NCBI RefSeq assembly: GCF_001316105.1
Contig: NZ_BBCP01000006.1
Location: 56,398 to 120,397, forward strand
Direction: 5' to 3'
DNA from: Thermogymnomonas acidicola JCM 13583
Lineage (GTDB): Archaea; Thermoplasmatota; Thermoplasmata; Thermoplasmatales; Thermoplasmataceae
Length of the DNA stretch: 64,000 nt
Shown here: positions 31,275 to 40,925 of the stretch, piece after piece
Layout: each line of letters starts with the position of its first letter
Numbering within the stretch: position 1 is the stretch's first letter
Notes under the pieces: generated by a model
What the model was told of the DNA's origin: nothing
Database searches by the model: none
The model's input: only the letters and a program-made list of their open reading frames with translations
Made by a program: the position numbers and the translations under genes

Positions 31275-32698
31275 ATGGTGTTAAAAAAATGGTCGGTTCC
31301 GATGACTGAGATTGAAAACCTCGACAACGCAGAACTTTCCTCAAGGCACTTCAGCTGGACTTTTATAGCCTCCCTTGGGGACTTCCTGGACGCTGGGATG
31401 TTCGCGGGCACAGGTATAACACTTGGGGGGCGATCTCGGCCCTCCTCCACTTCACCACCTTCGAGGACGGGCTGCCGGCACTGATCACGCTCCTGGGCAC
31501 AGCATTCGGCGCGCTGGCGTTCGGGAGGCTCGGTGACCTATATGGCAGGAAGTACATCTATCAGGTCGATATGATAATATACGCAGTGGCATCGATACTC
31601 CTTGCCATCACCGGAGTCTTCCCGACACGCATGATCAACACCGTGTGGGCCATGATATTCTATGCACTCATAGGCATTGCAGTGGGCGCCGATGTCCCGA
31701 CCTCCTGGAGCCTGATATCTGAGTTCGCCCCGAAGAGGAGCAGGGGGGGCAGGTTATTCTCCATAACGAATGTGATGTGGTACGTGGGCGTCCTCATCGA
31801 GCTTGGCATATCCATAGCCCTTGTGAACACAGGTATGGTGCTCTTCAGGGTCATATGGATACTCCTGGGCCTCGTTGCGATCTTCTCCTGGTTCATGAGG
31901 CGCAGGCTCGCAGAGTCCCCGAGGTTCCAGATAATGAAGGGTGAGAATGAGGAAGTGCGGAATACCCTGAAGCAGCTTGGGATCAACGCAACGGGTGCAG
32001 AGAGGAAGGAATCATACAGCAGGCACCAGTATGTGGAGCTCTTCACAAAATACGGCAGCTTTGTGGCCTTCGCATGGTTCCTGTACCTGATGTGGGGGGG
32101 CATCCCGGCATCGACTTACGGCGAATTCTTCCCTTACATATTCAACTCACTGCACCTTGTCTCCGCAAGGGCAACGTTCGCCTTCGAGGCAATATACTTC
32201 GGCAGTGCGATAGTCCCAGGTCTCCTGATATTCTACTTCCTCTCTGACAGGCTGAACGTGGGCCGTGTACCACTTTACCTGATAAGTGCGGCAATGTCCA
32301 TGGTTTCATTCTACCTGCTCGTCTATCCTCCGTTCCTGAGGAACGTGGCCGTACTACTGGTGTCCTTCCTCCTGTTCGGAATAGGTCAGGGGGGGCTCGG
32401 TGTGTGGCCAATAACCAGGCTACTCTCGATAGAGCACTTCCCCACGAGCATAAGGGACTCTGGCCAGGGTTTCGTCTGGTTCACTATGCGTTTCGAGGCA
32501 GGCATATTCGGCCTGTTCACGCCGCTCATAGTGGGTGCGAACGGCCAGCATGTGGAGTACATTGGATGGATAGCGGGGGGGACGTTCTTCCTGCTTGCAC
32601 TCATAGTGGTCGGGGGGGTCATGTCAAGGGTCGCGCCCTTCTATGTGAAGACAGAGGCAGATCCCTCGAGGAGACCTCCAGGGACAGTGAGGTGGTAG
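31275..32698 (+). CDS. MFS transporter (sugar porter-like)
   Basis: About 475 residues with twelve helices: FIASLGDFLDAGMFAGTG at the start, GRLGDLYGRKYIYQVDM loop, GADVPTSWSLISEFAPKRSR, and SIEHFPTSIRDSGQGF in the second half. The second half lacks the strict PETKG motif (FYVKTEADPSRR). It stands directly upstream of the rhamnose-type catabolic genes, so uptake of the sugar or a sugar acid is a reasonable guess. ATG at 31275 (another at 31302). One break near 31423-31428, where TGITLGAISALLHF should continue. Runs at 32094-32100 and 32575-32581 add a Gly. Confidence 0.78.
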
Positions 32699-32945
32699 GC
32701 TGATATAGGCCCCCCCTTTAAAATTCGCCCTTCAATTTTTTCAGGCTCGCTCAGCTTTCTTTTACTGCGGTACCCATATTATCTGGGCATTTCCAGGCAT
32801 TCGCTGGAAGTGCATGGCACCGGTTCCCCGCAGCGGTGTGCGCAGGAACGCCAACTGGATGGACGCGATCACGGTTCAGAGCTGCCGGTACTGAACTCCA
32901 CAGGGGGGGGTTGGCGGCTCTGTTTTCCACCTTAAATTGGACTGG

Positions 32946-33707
32946 CTAAGCAATGTCGCCTTCCGGTGTGTCCGGATCGTACAGGGCGAAGAACCTCATG
33001 CCCTTCAGCATCCTGTAAGCCCTCAGGCACTCCCTGAGGTCCTCCGCAATCCCTATGGGCCTCATCGTCTCCACGTTCTTTCTCTTGAACGCCGCATCAG
33101 TGAAGGCGACCTCGCCGGCCGGCGTCCTTACCACGAAGATGACGCTCGACCTGTGGTGGCACCCGACCTGTATGGCCCTGATGCCGGGTACCAGCTCGCT
33201 ATCCACATCCTCATAGATAACGAGGCGTTCACGGGCCTCGAACATTATGTAACTCAGGACTCCCGGCGGCATGAACAGATCCCTGTTCTTGATCTCAGCA
33301 TCCTCCTGCGCCACCACATCCTCTACCCACCCACGTTTTGGTAGGAATATCCTGGCATTCCTGAACTCCGCCATCCTGCCAACGGTGTAGTCCTGTATGG
33401 GTGTGACGCTCAGGTTCCTTATCTCCTCCGGCCTGAAGCCTGCAGCACTGAGCATGGAAACAGAATCCCGTGCTTCGAAGACCGCCCTTTCGCCTGCAAA
33501 GAGTACCATCTCCCTGTTCCTCACGCTCAGGTCCTCAGGAAGGCCGGTGTTGATCAGAAAGTTCGTGGAATCGTTGTAGGCCAGCACCATGTGGAAGTGA
33601 AGCTCCTCCCAGGTGTCCCACCCCCTCATCCAAGTCACCTCAGGGCCCGGCACCTGGCACCTTCCCACCTTGAATATCTTCACGTGGAATGTGTCACTCG
33701 AAGTCAT
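32946..33707 (-). CDS. Metallo-beta-lactamase-fold protein, candidate L-rhamnono-lactonase
   Basis: 253 residues, frame intact. The order of segments follows MBL-fold lactonases: NFLINTGLPEDL at about 50, then NLSVTPIQDYTVGRMAEFRN at about 98, VGCHHRSSVIFVVRTPAGEV and AFTDAAF near 200-220. Where the family has THxHxDHxG this protein has TPIQDYTVG, so the first metal motif is lost, while a later His (GCHH) and Asp (FTDAA) remain. The start overlaps the end of the L-rhamnonate dehydratase gene, so co-expression is likely. Opening of L-rhamnono-lactone is the missing step and fits; this is inference from context. Confidence 0.6.
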   Translation of the reverse strand: MTSSDTFHVKIFKVGRCQVPGPEVTWMRGWDTWEELHFHMVLAYNDSTNFLINTGLPEDLSVRNREMVLFAGERAVFEARDSVSMLSAAGFRPEEIRNLSVTPIQDYTVGRMAEFRNARIFLPKRGWVEDVVAQEDAEIKNRDLFMPPGVLSYIMFEARERLVIYEDVDSELVPGIRAIQVGCHHRSSVIFVVRTPAGEVAFTDAAFKRKNVETMRPIGIAEDLRECLRAYRMLKGMRFFALYDPDTPEGDIA

Positions 33708-34833
33708 ACTTCACTCCGAAGCCCGGTTCCCTGGAGAGGGTTATGAAGCCTCCATGCGGTTTCGGCAGGTTCACAGCATGCTGCTCCAGCCACTCCCTGT
33801 ACTTTGTCAGGTACTCAGCCATGGGTGTGACGTGCACCGGTTCTGAGATTATGCAGTGGAGGTTGTATATGTTGCTGGTGTGCGGTATCACGACCGCACC
33901 AAAGGCCTCTGCGAGTGCGGCGACCTTCATCATTGGCGTGATTCCACCGACCCACAGGGCGTCGGGCTGGAGTATCCTGACACCTGACTGCAGGAGCCTC
34001 AGGAAATCGTACACGTGGTAGTGGTGCTCCCCCTGCAGAAATCCTTGTCCCTACCCTCCTCGTCAGGTACCTGTAACCCTCAAAATCATCAGGGAGGAGG
34101 GGGGGCTCCTCCATCCATGACAATTCGTACCTCTCCGCCCTGCTCAGCATCCTCTCGGCAAAGTTCACGTTCCACGACATCCAGGCGTCCGCGGCGAGTT
34201 CTATGTCATACCCTATGGCTTCCCTCACCGTCTTCAGGAGCTCCAGGTTCTTCTCCACACCGAAGGGGTCGGCTGGACCGGCTATGAACCTCATCTTCAT
34301 CGCCCTGTAGCCCTCCTCCACGTAGCCCAGCGCCTCTTTCTCCAGTTCATCCTTTGGCAGGGGGTGGAGGTGGCTCGCATAGGCCCGTATCCTTTCCCTG
34401 GTTGGCCCTCCCAGGAGTGTGTACACCGGGACGGACAGGCTCCTGGCGAGCGCATCGTACATGAGGACATTGATGGCGCTCAGGGCATGCATGGCAAGGC
34501 CCGCCCTTCCAACGGGCAGTGTGTACCTGTAGAGCATGTCCCAGGTCGCCTTGATGTCGCTGGCCTCCCTCCCTTCAGGAGGTGCGATATTCCCATGGCA
34601 AAGTCAGCCACCTGCCTGGATACAGCCATGAGGCTGTAAGACCCGTCCTCCAGCCCCAGTCTCAGGAACGCAACTTCGTGCATCAGCGCAGCGTCCACCG
34701 GCGAGACCTCGCCCAGGAAATCCTTGTAAGGGTCTGTGGGCTTCACATAAGGATACACGGGCTGGGTGGCCCTCTCAACCCTCTCCACTGATAGGCCGCT
34801 GATCTTCAGGCCTGTGCTCTTGAGGCTCTCCAT
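33694..34833 (-). CDS. L-rhamnonate dehydratase (enolase superfamily)
   Basis: Removes water from L-rhamnonate to give 2-keto-3-deoxy-L-rhamnonate. The sequence follows E. coli YfaW-type enzymes: ELAADAWMSWNVNFAERM (metal Asp), SWMEEPLLPDDFEGY (metal Glu), SAGEHHYHVYDFLRLL, ILQPDALWVGGITPM, VVIPHTSNIYNLHC, and PGFGVKYDFE at the end. These residues separate it from gluconate and galactonate dehydratases. About 380 residues; ATG at 34833. Breaks: about 34028-34032 (GEHHYHVYDF repaired) and about 34575-34580 (GREASDIKATWDML). A 7-G run on the plus strand at 34100-34106 adds a Pro. First gene of a two-gene unit with the MBL-fold gene. Confidence 0.8.
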
Positions 34834-34878
34834 ACTGACTTCAGGGGAATGCAAAAAATAAAGTGGCATCCATAAATG

Positions 34879-35567
34879 TTAGGAACACTTCAGTGTGTCC
34901 CGGACCTTCATCATGATCTTGCGCTCCGCCTTTCTCAGGTATTCCTCAACCGTCGCCTTGGACAGGCCAGTTACCCTGGTCAGGTCCTCGAGGTGTGCCC
35001 TCTTGGGTATGTCGTAGTACCCGCTGTCCAGCGCCTTCATGACGACCTCCCTCTCCTGGGGCGTGAGCACCATGGCAACTCCAACCATGGACCTGGGGTC
35101 GATCTCCCTGGAGACGAACCTCTTCACCTCTCCCAGCCTTTCCAGCCTGCTCCTTATGTCACTGACGAAATTTTTCTCTACCACTATGGATATGTTCTCA
35201 AGGCCCCCCCCTCAACCAGGTCCGTCCTCATAATAACTGGATAAGAGTTCAGTATGCCGGATACCATGCCGTGGAACCTCTCGCTTATGTTCAGCTTGAA
35301 GATCTCGTCGGTCACCCTCGAGACTGAGATGACATCGTAAAGTGTGTCGCTCTTCCTTATCGACCTTAGCAGGGGCCTCAGGTCGGACGAGTTTCTCAGC
35401 CGCAGCTGTATGATGCCGTATATGTTGTCCTTCTCAGGATCTGATCTCGTGTAGAGAGTTGTGATCTGTGCCTTGTATGACGCTATGAGGTTTGTCCAGC
35501 AGTCCTCGTGCGTGATGGTGAAGTTGATGATTGCGAACCCCTCGTCCTGTGGAATATTGAATCTCAT
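34879..35567 (-). CDS. HTH_10 (bacterioopsin-activator type) regulator
   Basis: C-terminal HTH: LTPQEREVVMKALDSGYYDI, then TRVTGLSKATVEEYLRKAER, the hallmark of the archaeal HTH_10 family. The N-terminal 140 residues (GFAIINFTITHEDCWTNLIA and following) form an ACT/GAF-like sensor region as in other members. About 230 residues; ATG at 35567 preceded by GAGG. One break at 35204-35210 (7 C on the plus strand). It sits between the dehydratase unit and the divergent aldolase gene, so it is probably the local regulator of the catabolic cluster. Confidence 0.8.
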
Positions 35568-35573
35568 ATCCTC

Positions 35574-35587
35574 ACATGTACACATGT
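35574..35587. promoter_or_regulatory. ACATGT-AC-ACATGT site before the HTH_10 regulator
   Basis: Two copies of the palindromic hexamer ACATGT separated by AC lie 7-20 bases upstream of the regulator's ATG (35567) and about 90 bases before the divergent aldolase gene. Placement between two divergent genes fits an autoregulatory operator; binding by this regulator is an inference. Confidence 0.4.
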
Positions 35588-35674
35588 TTTTGTTAAATAT
35601 CTTTTCACCGGCATATACTACCCTATCCATACCTTTCTGTACGCAGAACTTTTATCTACAACCGATGTGCAGCC

Positions 35675-36566
35675 ATGGACAGGGTAATACCCGCCATACC
35701 AACACTCTTCTCCGAGGACGGTGAGGTGGCCTGCGACTGTTACGGTGGGATTTTCTCCTGGCTCCGCGAGAACGGTGTGGGGAATGCTGCCATCCACATG
35801 ATCGGAGGTGAGTACTACAAGCTGGCGGACCACGAACGCGTCCTCACGGCAAGGCATATTGCACGCACCTTCGGCACCAGCTTTTCAATTTACGTTAACG
35901 TATCCGCATCCTCGTACAACTCCTCCCTCAGGATCATGGGGGCTCTGGCAGGGTATAAGGTATCAGGTTACGTAGTGAACTCGCCCGTGCAGTCCCCCCC
36001 GCTTCGCAGCGAGGAAGAGAGAGTCTATGATATATCCATGAAAATCATTGAGCGCTCAGGCGCGCCCTTCATCCTCCAGGTCTACGGTTCAGTGCCACAG
36101 GGGAGCACTCTTGAAGGCATGCTGCGGACTGGCCGAATCTGTGCACTGAAGGTGGAGGCATCCCTGGGGAGGAGAGGAGGATCGCAGACCTCCTATCCAG
36201 CCGGGTGCCTCTCCTCTCAGGCAGGTTCGGCTCCTCATTCATCGAAGAGCTGGCTATGGGTTTCCATGGCTGCATGCCCGACCCACTGTCTGCACCGTTC
36301 CTCATGAGGGCCCTTGACCTCCACCTCTCTGGCAGGGACAGGGATGCCAGGGAAGTGCTCTCCGTCCTTTCAGTCTATCACAGCCTGCTGCTCCAGCACT
36401 TCGATTCCTTTCCATACCTGGTGAGGGAGGCCATGGCAGGTGCCGGCATAATAGAAAGGGCGGGTTTCAGGGAGCCCACAGTGTTCCTGACCGCGCTACG
36501 GTGGAAAGGGCCAGGTCTGAGGGGTACCGCCTGGTTAAGGCGGCAGATTCCCTCACTCGTTCCTGA
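35675..36566 (+). CDS. DHDPS/NAL-family aldolase, candidate KDR aldolase
   Basis: Class I (Schiff-base) aldolase fold: MDRVIPAIPTLFSEDGEV at the start, MIGGEYYKLADHER, YVVNSPVQSPPL, FILQVYGSVPQG (the conserved Tyr) and ICALKVEASLG (the Schiff-base Lys near residue 150). About 295 residues. In this cluster the likely substrate is 2-keto-3-deoxy-L-rhamnonate, giving pyruvate and L-lactaldehyde; KDG-type substrates are the alternative. Breaks near 36166-36175 (GEERRIADLLSS) and near 36492, after which ATVERARSEGYRLVKAADSL gives the stop at 36564-36566. The end overlaps the convergent hydrolase gene by 14 bases. Confidence 0.72.
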
Positions 36567-37445
36567 CCGGGTTGCGCAGTCTTCCTATCTTCGATATCTC
36601 TGCCTCCACCACATCGCCTGCCCTGAGGAAGTTCCTGTCAGTGAAGGCGGCGACCCCGGCCGGCGTCCCTGTAGAGATTATGTCGCCGGGCAGGAGCGTT
36701 ATCCCCTGAGACAGGTAAGAGACCATCCTGTCTATCTTGAAGACCATCTCCCCCCGGTGGAAGCCTTCTGCCTGGTCTTCCCGTTGACCCTGAGCTCCAT
36801 CTGCAGCGAATAGGGGGTCGCCTATTTCGTCCGAGGTCACCAGGACAGGGCCGGTGGGTGCAGCCATGTCCATGGCCTTGCCCATCACCCAGTTGTGGCC
36901 CAGTGGGGGGCGGGCTCTTAAGGTCCTTCCCTAGCTGGTAGTCCCTGAAACTCACATCGTTGAGCACCATGTAGCCGAACACGCTGTCCATGGCCTCCCT
37001 CTCGCTCACGTACTTGCTCCTCTTCCCTATCACAAGGGCCAATTCTATCTCGTAGTCCACCATGCTGGACGATCTCGGTATCACTATGGGGTCTTCCGGG
37101 CCGGATATGCAGCTGGGGAACTTTGTGAAGAAGAACGGGTCTTCCATGCCTTTGAAGGACTGCTCGTTTGCGTGCGTCTTGTAGTTTATCGCTGCCAGTA
37201 TCACCTTGTCAGGGCCCTGGACCGGGGGCCTGCATGGCCGGGCTACCATCGATCCTGAAGCCTTCGCTGTGCTCGATGATGACTTCCCTAAGCCTGCCGT
37301 CTAGCTGCACAACGTCCTTCACTGAGCGTATGTGTCCTTTGATGCCCAGGTCCCTGGCGGCATCGCTGATGCTGTATAGCTCTCCCCCCTTCACAATGAC
37401 GGCTTCACTCTTCCCCCCCTTCACTCTCACTGTACCAAGTTTCAA
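36553..37445 (-). CDS. Fumarylacetoacetate hydrolase-family enzyme, candidate diketo-deoxy-rhamnonate hydrolase
   Basis: N-terminal domain MKLGTVRVKGGKSEAVIVKG and catalytic FAH domain: KVILAAINYKTHANEQSFKG, DYEIELALVIGKRSKYVSER (metal Glu residues), MVLNDVSFRDYQLGKDLKSP and IISTGTPAGVAAF. About 295 residues. FAH-type hydrolases split 2,4-diketo-3-deoxy-L-rhamnonate to pyruvate and L-lactate in the diketo-hydrolase route, which fits the adjacent dehydrogenase and Lut genes. Breaks near 36760 and 36903-36908, and one near 37222. Two bases separate its start from the dehydrogenase stop, so it is the last gene of the lutA-lutB-dehydrogenase-hydrolase unit. Confidence 0.75.
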
Positions 37446-37447
37446 GC

Positions 37448-38466
37448 CTATCCCTCCACTCTCAGCACGGTCTTGGAGACATCTGCGTCTTCGGCAAGCA
37501 TTCTCCTGAATGCATCCTGGCCGTTCTCAAGGGCCTCTACCCTGTACCAGGAACTTTCCCTGAGGACCGTGCCACGGTTGATCATATCAACTGCCCTACT
37601 AAAGTCTTCGTCAGAGTAGCAGAAGGAGCCGGAGATGCTGACCTCGTCCCTGACGATGGAGTTGCCGTTCACCTCCGCCTTTGGCTCATGGAGGCCCAGG
37701 AACACGACGGTGCCACCCCCCCTCCTGACCCTCTCTACGGCCATCCTCCTCGTTGAGGAGAAGCCAACGGCGTCTATGGCCACGTCGAAGTCCCTGTCCT
37801 GGAGGGCCTCTGGCGGCAGTGAGAGGTCTGCGCCCCCCCATTCCCTGGCTATCATGGCCCTCTTTGCGTTCTTCTCCACCACAGCAACAATGTCAGCGCC
37901 GGCCTTCCTGGCCAGCTCGAGAGCGAAGAGGCCTATTGTACCGGCCCCCCCTATTATGAGAACTCGGTCCCCCCCAGGCTCGATCCCGCTCTTCCTCACG
38001 GCCCTGAGGGCTGTTGCCAGGGGGGGTTCGCTGAAGGAGCCGTTCAGAGTGTCCCTGACCCTGTAGACGGAATAGGCAGGCACATCGACGGTCTCCGCGA
38101 AGCCACCCGGGTAGTTCACCCCTATTATCTCCCTCTCAATGCACAGGTTCCTCAGGCCAGAGCGGCAGTACCTGCACTTCCCGCAGGATACGAGGGGGTT
38201 CACAGCCACCTTCTGTCCTACGAGTGACCTGTCCACACTGCCAGAGACCTCAACCACCTCGCCCGCGAACTCATGGCCCATCACGGACGGCGGCTCCTCA
38301 GCTCGTTCTGTCCTAGGAACGCCGATAGTTCAGAACCGCAGATACCGCAGAACTCCGAGCGCACCCGGACCCAGCCATCACGGAGGGGCGGGGGGGTCTC
38401 AAGTCCCCCCCGCACCTCCATCTTCCCTATGTCTGTCCATACGAGAGACCTATTCATGCGAAACAC
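37448..38466 (-). CDS. Zinc-containing alcohol dehydrogenase (MDR family)
   Basis: About 330 residues. Catalytic zinc: EFCGICGSE and [14 protein letters not shown]; structural zinc: [15 protein letters not shown]; nucleotide fold: [20 protein letters not shown] (after repair). It could oxidise 2-keto-3-deoxy-L-rhamnonate at C4 or L-lactaldehyde; other polyol substrates cannot be excluded. It overlaps the lutB-like gene end by about 16 bases. One break near 38284-38292 ([10 protein letters not shown]). Several plus-strand C runs (37717-37723, 37835-37841, 37944-37950, 37970-37975) add Gly residues to loops. Confidence 0.78.
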
Positions 38467-39602
38467 TCCTCCACTTTATGTATTCCAGCACCCTCGGTAT
38501 GTCTATCCCAACAGGGCAGACATCCCTGCAGCCCCCGGAGTGTGTGCAGAGGTTTGCCTGCCTGTAGTCACCTTTAATAATGGCGGACCACATCGCGCCC
38601 ATGGGGGGGCCGCCGTAAGGCGGGTCTCCCCCAGGATGCACCCATCACCCTGTAGACTGGGCAGGAGAAGTAGCACCTCCCGCACTTTATGCACAGGAGG
38701 GCCTCCCTCAGTCCCGGGTCCCTGTTTGCCATGCTCCTCCCGTTGTCCAGCAGTATCACATGGAACTCCCTGGGCCCTGTGGCAGGCGAGACCCTCTTGA
38801 GCTCTATGTCCGCAGTTGAACTTGGCCCGGAGCTTATGTTTATGTAACTGGGCGGGTACAGGCCACCGTACGCCGCCTGCACTATCAGCTCCTTCATTGC
38901 ATCGTGCAGCGTGGGCACGATCTTGTCTATTCCCGTGATGGCTATGTGCACCTCGGGCACAACAGTATCCATCCTTATGTTGCCCTCGTTCTCGAGTAGC
39001 GCCACCGACCCGGTATCGGCCGCAACCGCGTTGGCGCCTGTGATGCCGACCTGCGCCTTCATGTACTTCTCCATAAGGAAGCTGCGGACGGCCGCCACCA
39101 TCTCCTCGTGCGTGGAACCAGAGTTCACAGCTCCGTTGAGGAACCTGTTCAGCAGATCTCCCACCGCCTCCTTGGGCATGTGGAGCGCGGGGGGGAAGAC
39201 TATGTGTGCCGGCGGCTCGCCAGTGAGCTGTATAAGGTACTCTCCCAGGTCGGTCTCCCAGGCATCCAGCCCCCTAGAGACAAGGTGCTCCCGGAGTCCG
39301 ACCTCGTAGGCGACGTTGCTCTTCGAAAACACGACCCTCTTCCTTTCTCCTATTATATCGTCAACGATCTTCCTGGCCTCTTCAGCGTCCCTGGCCAGGT
39401 AGGCCCTCCCGCCAGTCCTCTCCACAGCCCTGATAGTCTTCTGCACGTAATCATCCAGGTGCTCCAGTACCGCGAGCTTCGTTTCCCTGATCTCCCTTGC
39501 CAGGTCCAGTATGTACGGGTTCTCGCTCAGTATCTGCTCCACCCTTGGTATATTGTTCTGGAGCGCCCTCTCAATGGCCACATCCCACTGCCCCCCCATC
39601 AT
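38450..39602 (-). CDS. lutB: LutB-like LUD/4Fe-4S protein
   Basis: N-terminal LUD domain (about residues 70-290: [58 protein letters not shown]) and C-terminal ferredoxin motifs [18 protein letters not shown] and [17 protein letters not shown]. About 385 residues. LutB with LutA and LutC oxidises L-lactate to pyruvate in bacteria. ATG ATG at 39602; overlaps the lutA stop. Break at about 38607-38613 (7 G on the plus strand) and about 38628. No LutC-type LUD-only protein is seen in the window. Confidence 0.8.
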
Positions 39603-40505
39603 ATCACCTCAGCGAAGTCCCTTGTCTGGAGGCCGTTCCTCTGCAGGCTGCCCTCGCAGAACGGCAGAAGGAGATAACCTGCGTGCCCAGGCGGCCCAGG
39701 GACTCTGCCCTGTGCCTGGCTATGCTGTCCGAGAGGTCTGTGCTCAGTGGCCCCCCCAGGGGTGCACCACAGCAGACCGCTCCCGAGCGGGAGGTCACGA
39801 TCTGGTCCTCAACGACCTCCGCTCCTGCGGTCCTCATCATTGCCCTTATATCTTCCCTCATACCCAGGTGCCTGGAATACAGGCATGAATCATGGATGGC
39901 AAACCTTCCGGAGATGCGGGGCTTAATGAGTTTCAGATAGGGAATTACCTCTGCCTCGAGGCCGACGAGCGACCTCAGCCTGTTCAGGGCATTGGCCGTG
40001 TGCGGATCAACGGTTATTATCCTCTTCACACCCCCCCTGGAGTGGAAGAAGGAGGCCAGCTTCATACCGTACTCCCTGAACTCGTCCAGCATCCCAAGCT
40101 CAAGGAGGAGGCCACCACTGTATGGCTCCTCCTCATAGAGGTACCCGAACTGCACACCTGATGCCCTCAGCGCCCCCCCTGAGATGTTCCTCAGTATCCG
40201 GAAGGCCCTGTCCACGTCCTCCTTCTCTGGCCTGAAGAAAAACCTGCTGAGCGAGACCATGTACTGCGTGCCCCAAGCTGCACGAACCTGGGCAGCATCT
40301 CCTCGTATTTCCTGAAGAGGCCGGCCATCTGGTACATGTAAGAGGTGTAGATGATGCACTCCCCTCCCCCCCTCGGAATGTCTGAGGCCCAGGAGCTCAT
40401 CTGCTCCCTGTTGAAGGGAAAGGGCACCATCTGTTCCATCAGGTAGGAGAACATCACGTTCCTCACGGCCTCCCTCTGCCTCATGACGGACTGCAGGTCA
40501 ACCAT
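39599..40505 (-). CDS. lutA: LutA-like cysteine-rich (CCG) protein
   Basis: Two CCG domain halves: HDSCLYSRHLGMREDIRAMM and AVCCGAPLGPLSTDLSDSIA, then ISFCPFCEGSLQRNGLQTRD at the end. About 300 residues. The N-terminal half (YTSYMYQMAGLFRKYEEMLP) corresponds to the first CCG domain but its Cys residues are poorly conserved. LutA-type proteins are redox subunits of the L-lactate oxidase system. ATG at 40505. Breaks near 40275 (FVQLGGTQYMVSLSR) and near 39666 (CPFCEGS). Divergent from rhaM. Confidence 0.72.
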
Positions 40506-40586
40506 TCCAGCACCACCATGACATGACAAGATGGGGGGGATAATACCCTGCCGTACAGTGGCACGAATACCGTACGTATCCTTCTG

Positions 40587-40607
40587 GGTGCTTGGTTCTA
40601 TAGCACC
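40587..40607. promoter_or_regulatory. GGTGCT-N9-AGCACC dyad before rhaM
   Basis: Perfect 6-base inverted arms 9 bases apart, 17 bases upstream of the rhaM ATG and within the 118-base divergent space shared with lutA. It could be an operator for the rhamnose regulon or a leader hairpin; no second copy was found. Confidence 0.3.
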
Positions 40608-40623
40608 TCGCGATCCAGGTTCC

Positions 40624-40924
40624 ATGCGTTTCTTCTTCAGGATATGGGTGCGTGAGGGTTCCGAGGGAGAGTACAGGGAGAGGCACAGGGCTGTCTGGCC
40701 CGAGCTCATAGGGGGAACTTTCCAGGGCAGGTGTGAGGAACTACTCCATCTTCATGCGTGGCAACGAGGTATTCGGGTACTGGGAGTGCGATGACCTTCA
40801 GAGTACTCTTGAATACCTCTCCCGCAGCAGTGTGAACAGGAGGTGGCAGGAGCACATGGGGGACATCATAGTGAGGCGAGATGACTTTCCGGGCAACTAC
40901 GATGAGGTCTTCCATATGGACTGA
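40624..40924 (+). CDS. rhaM: L-rhamnose mutarotase
   Basis: Interconverts alpha and beta anomers of L-rhamnose. Sequence after repair: MRFFFRIWVREGSEGEYRER, HRAVWPELIGELSRAGVRNY, SIFMRGNEVFGYWECDD, VNRRWQEHMGDII, ending in EVFHMD. The HxxxWPEL, RNYSIF, FGYxE and EVFHxD elements are the DUF718/RhaM signature. About 100 residues, normal. One break at 40707-40711 (5 G, 4 fits). This gene is the strongest marker that the cluster handles L-rhamnose or a close 6-deoxyhexose. Confidence 0.85.
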
Positions 40925-40925
40925 C

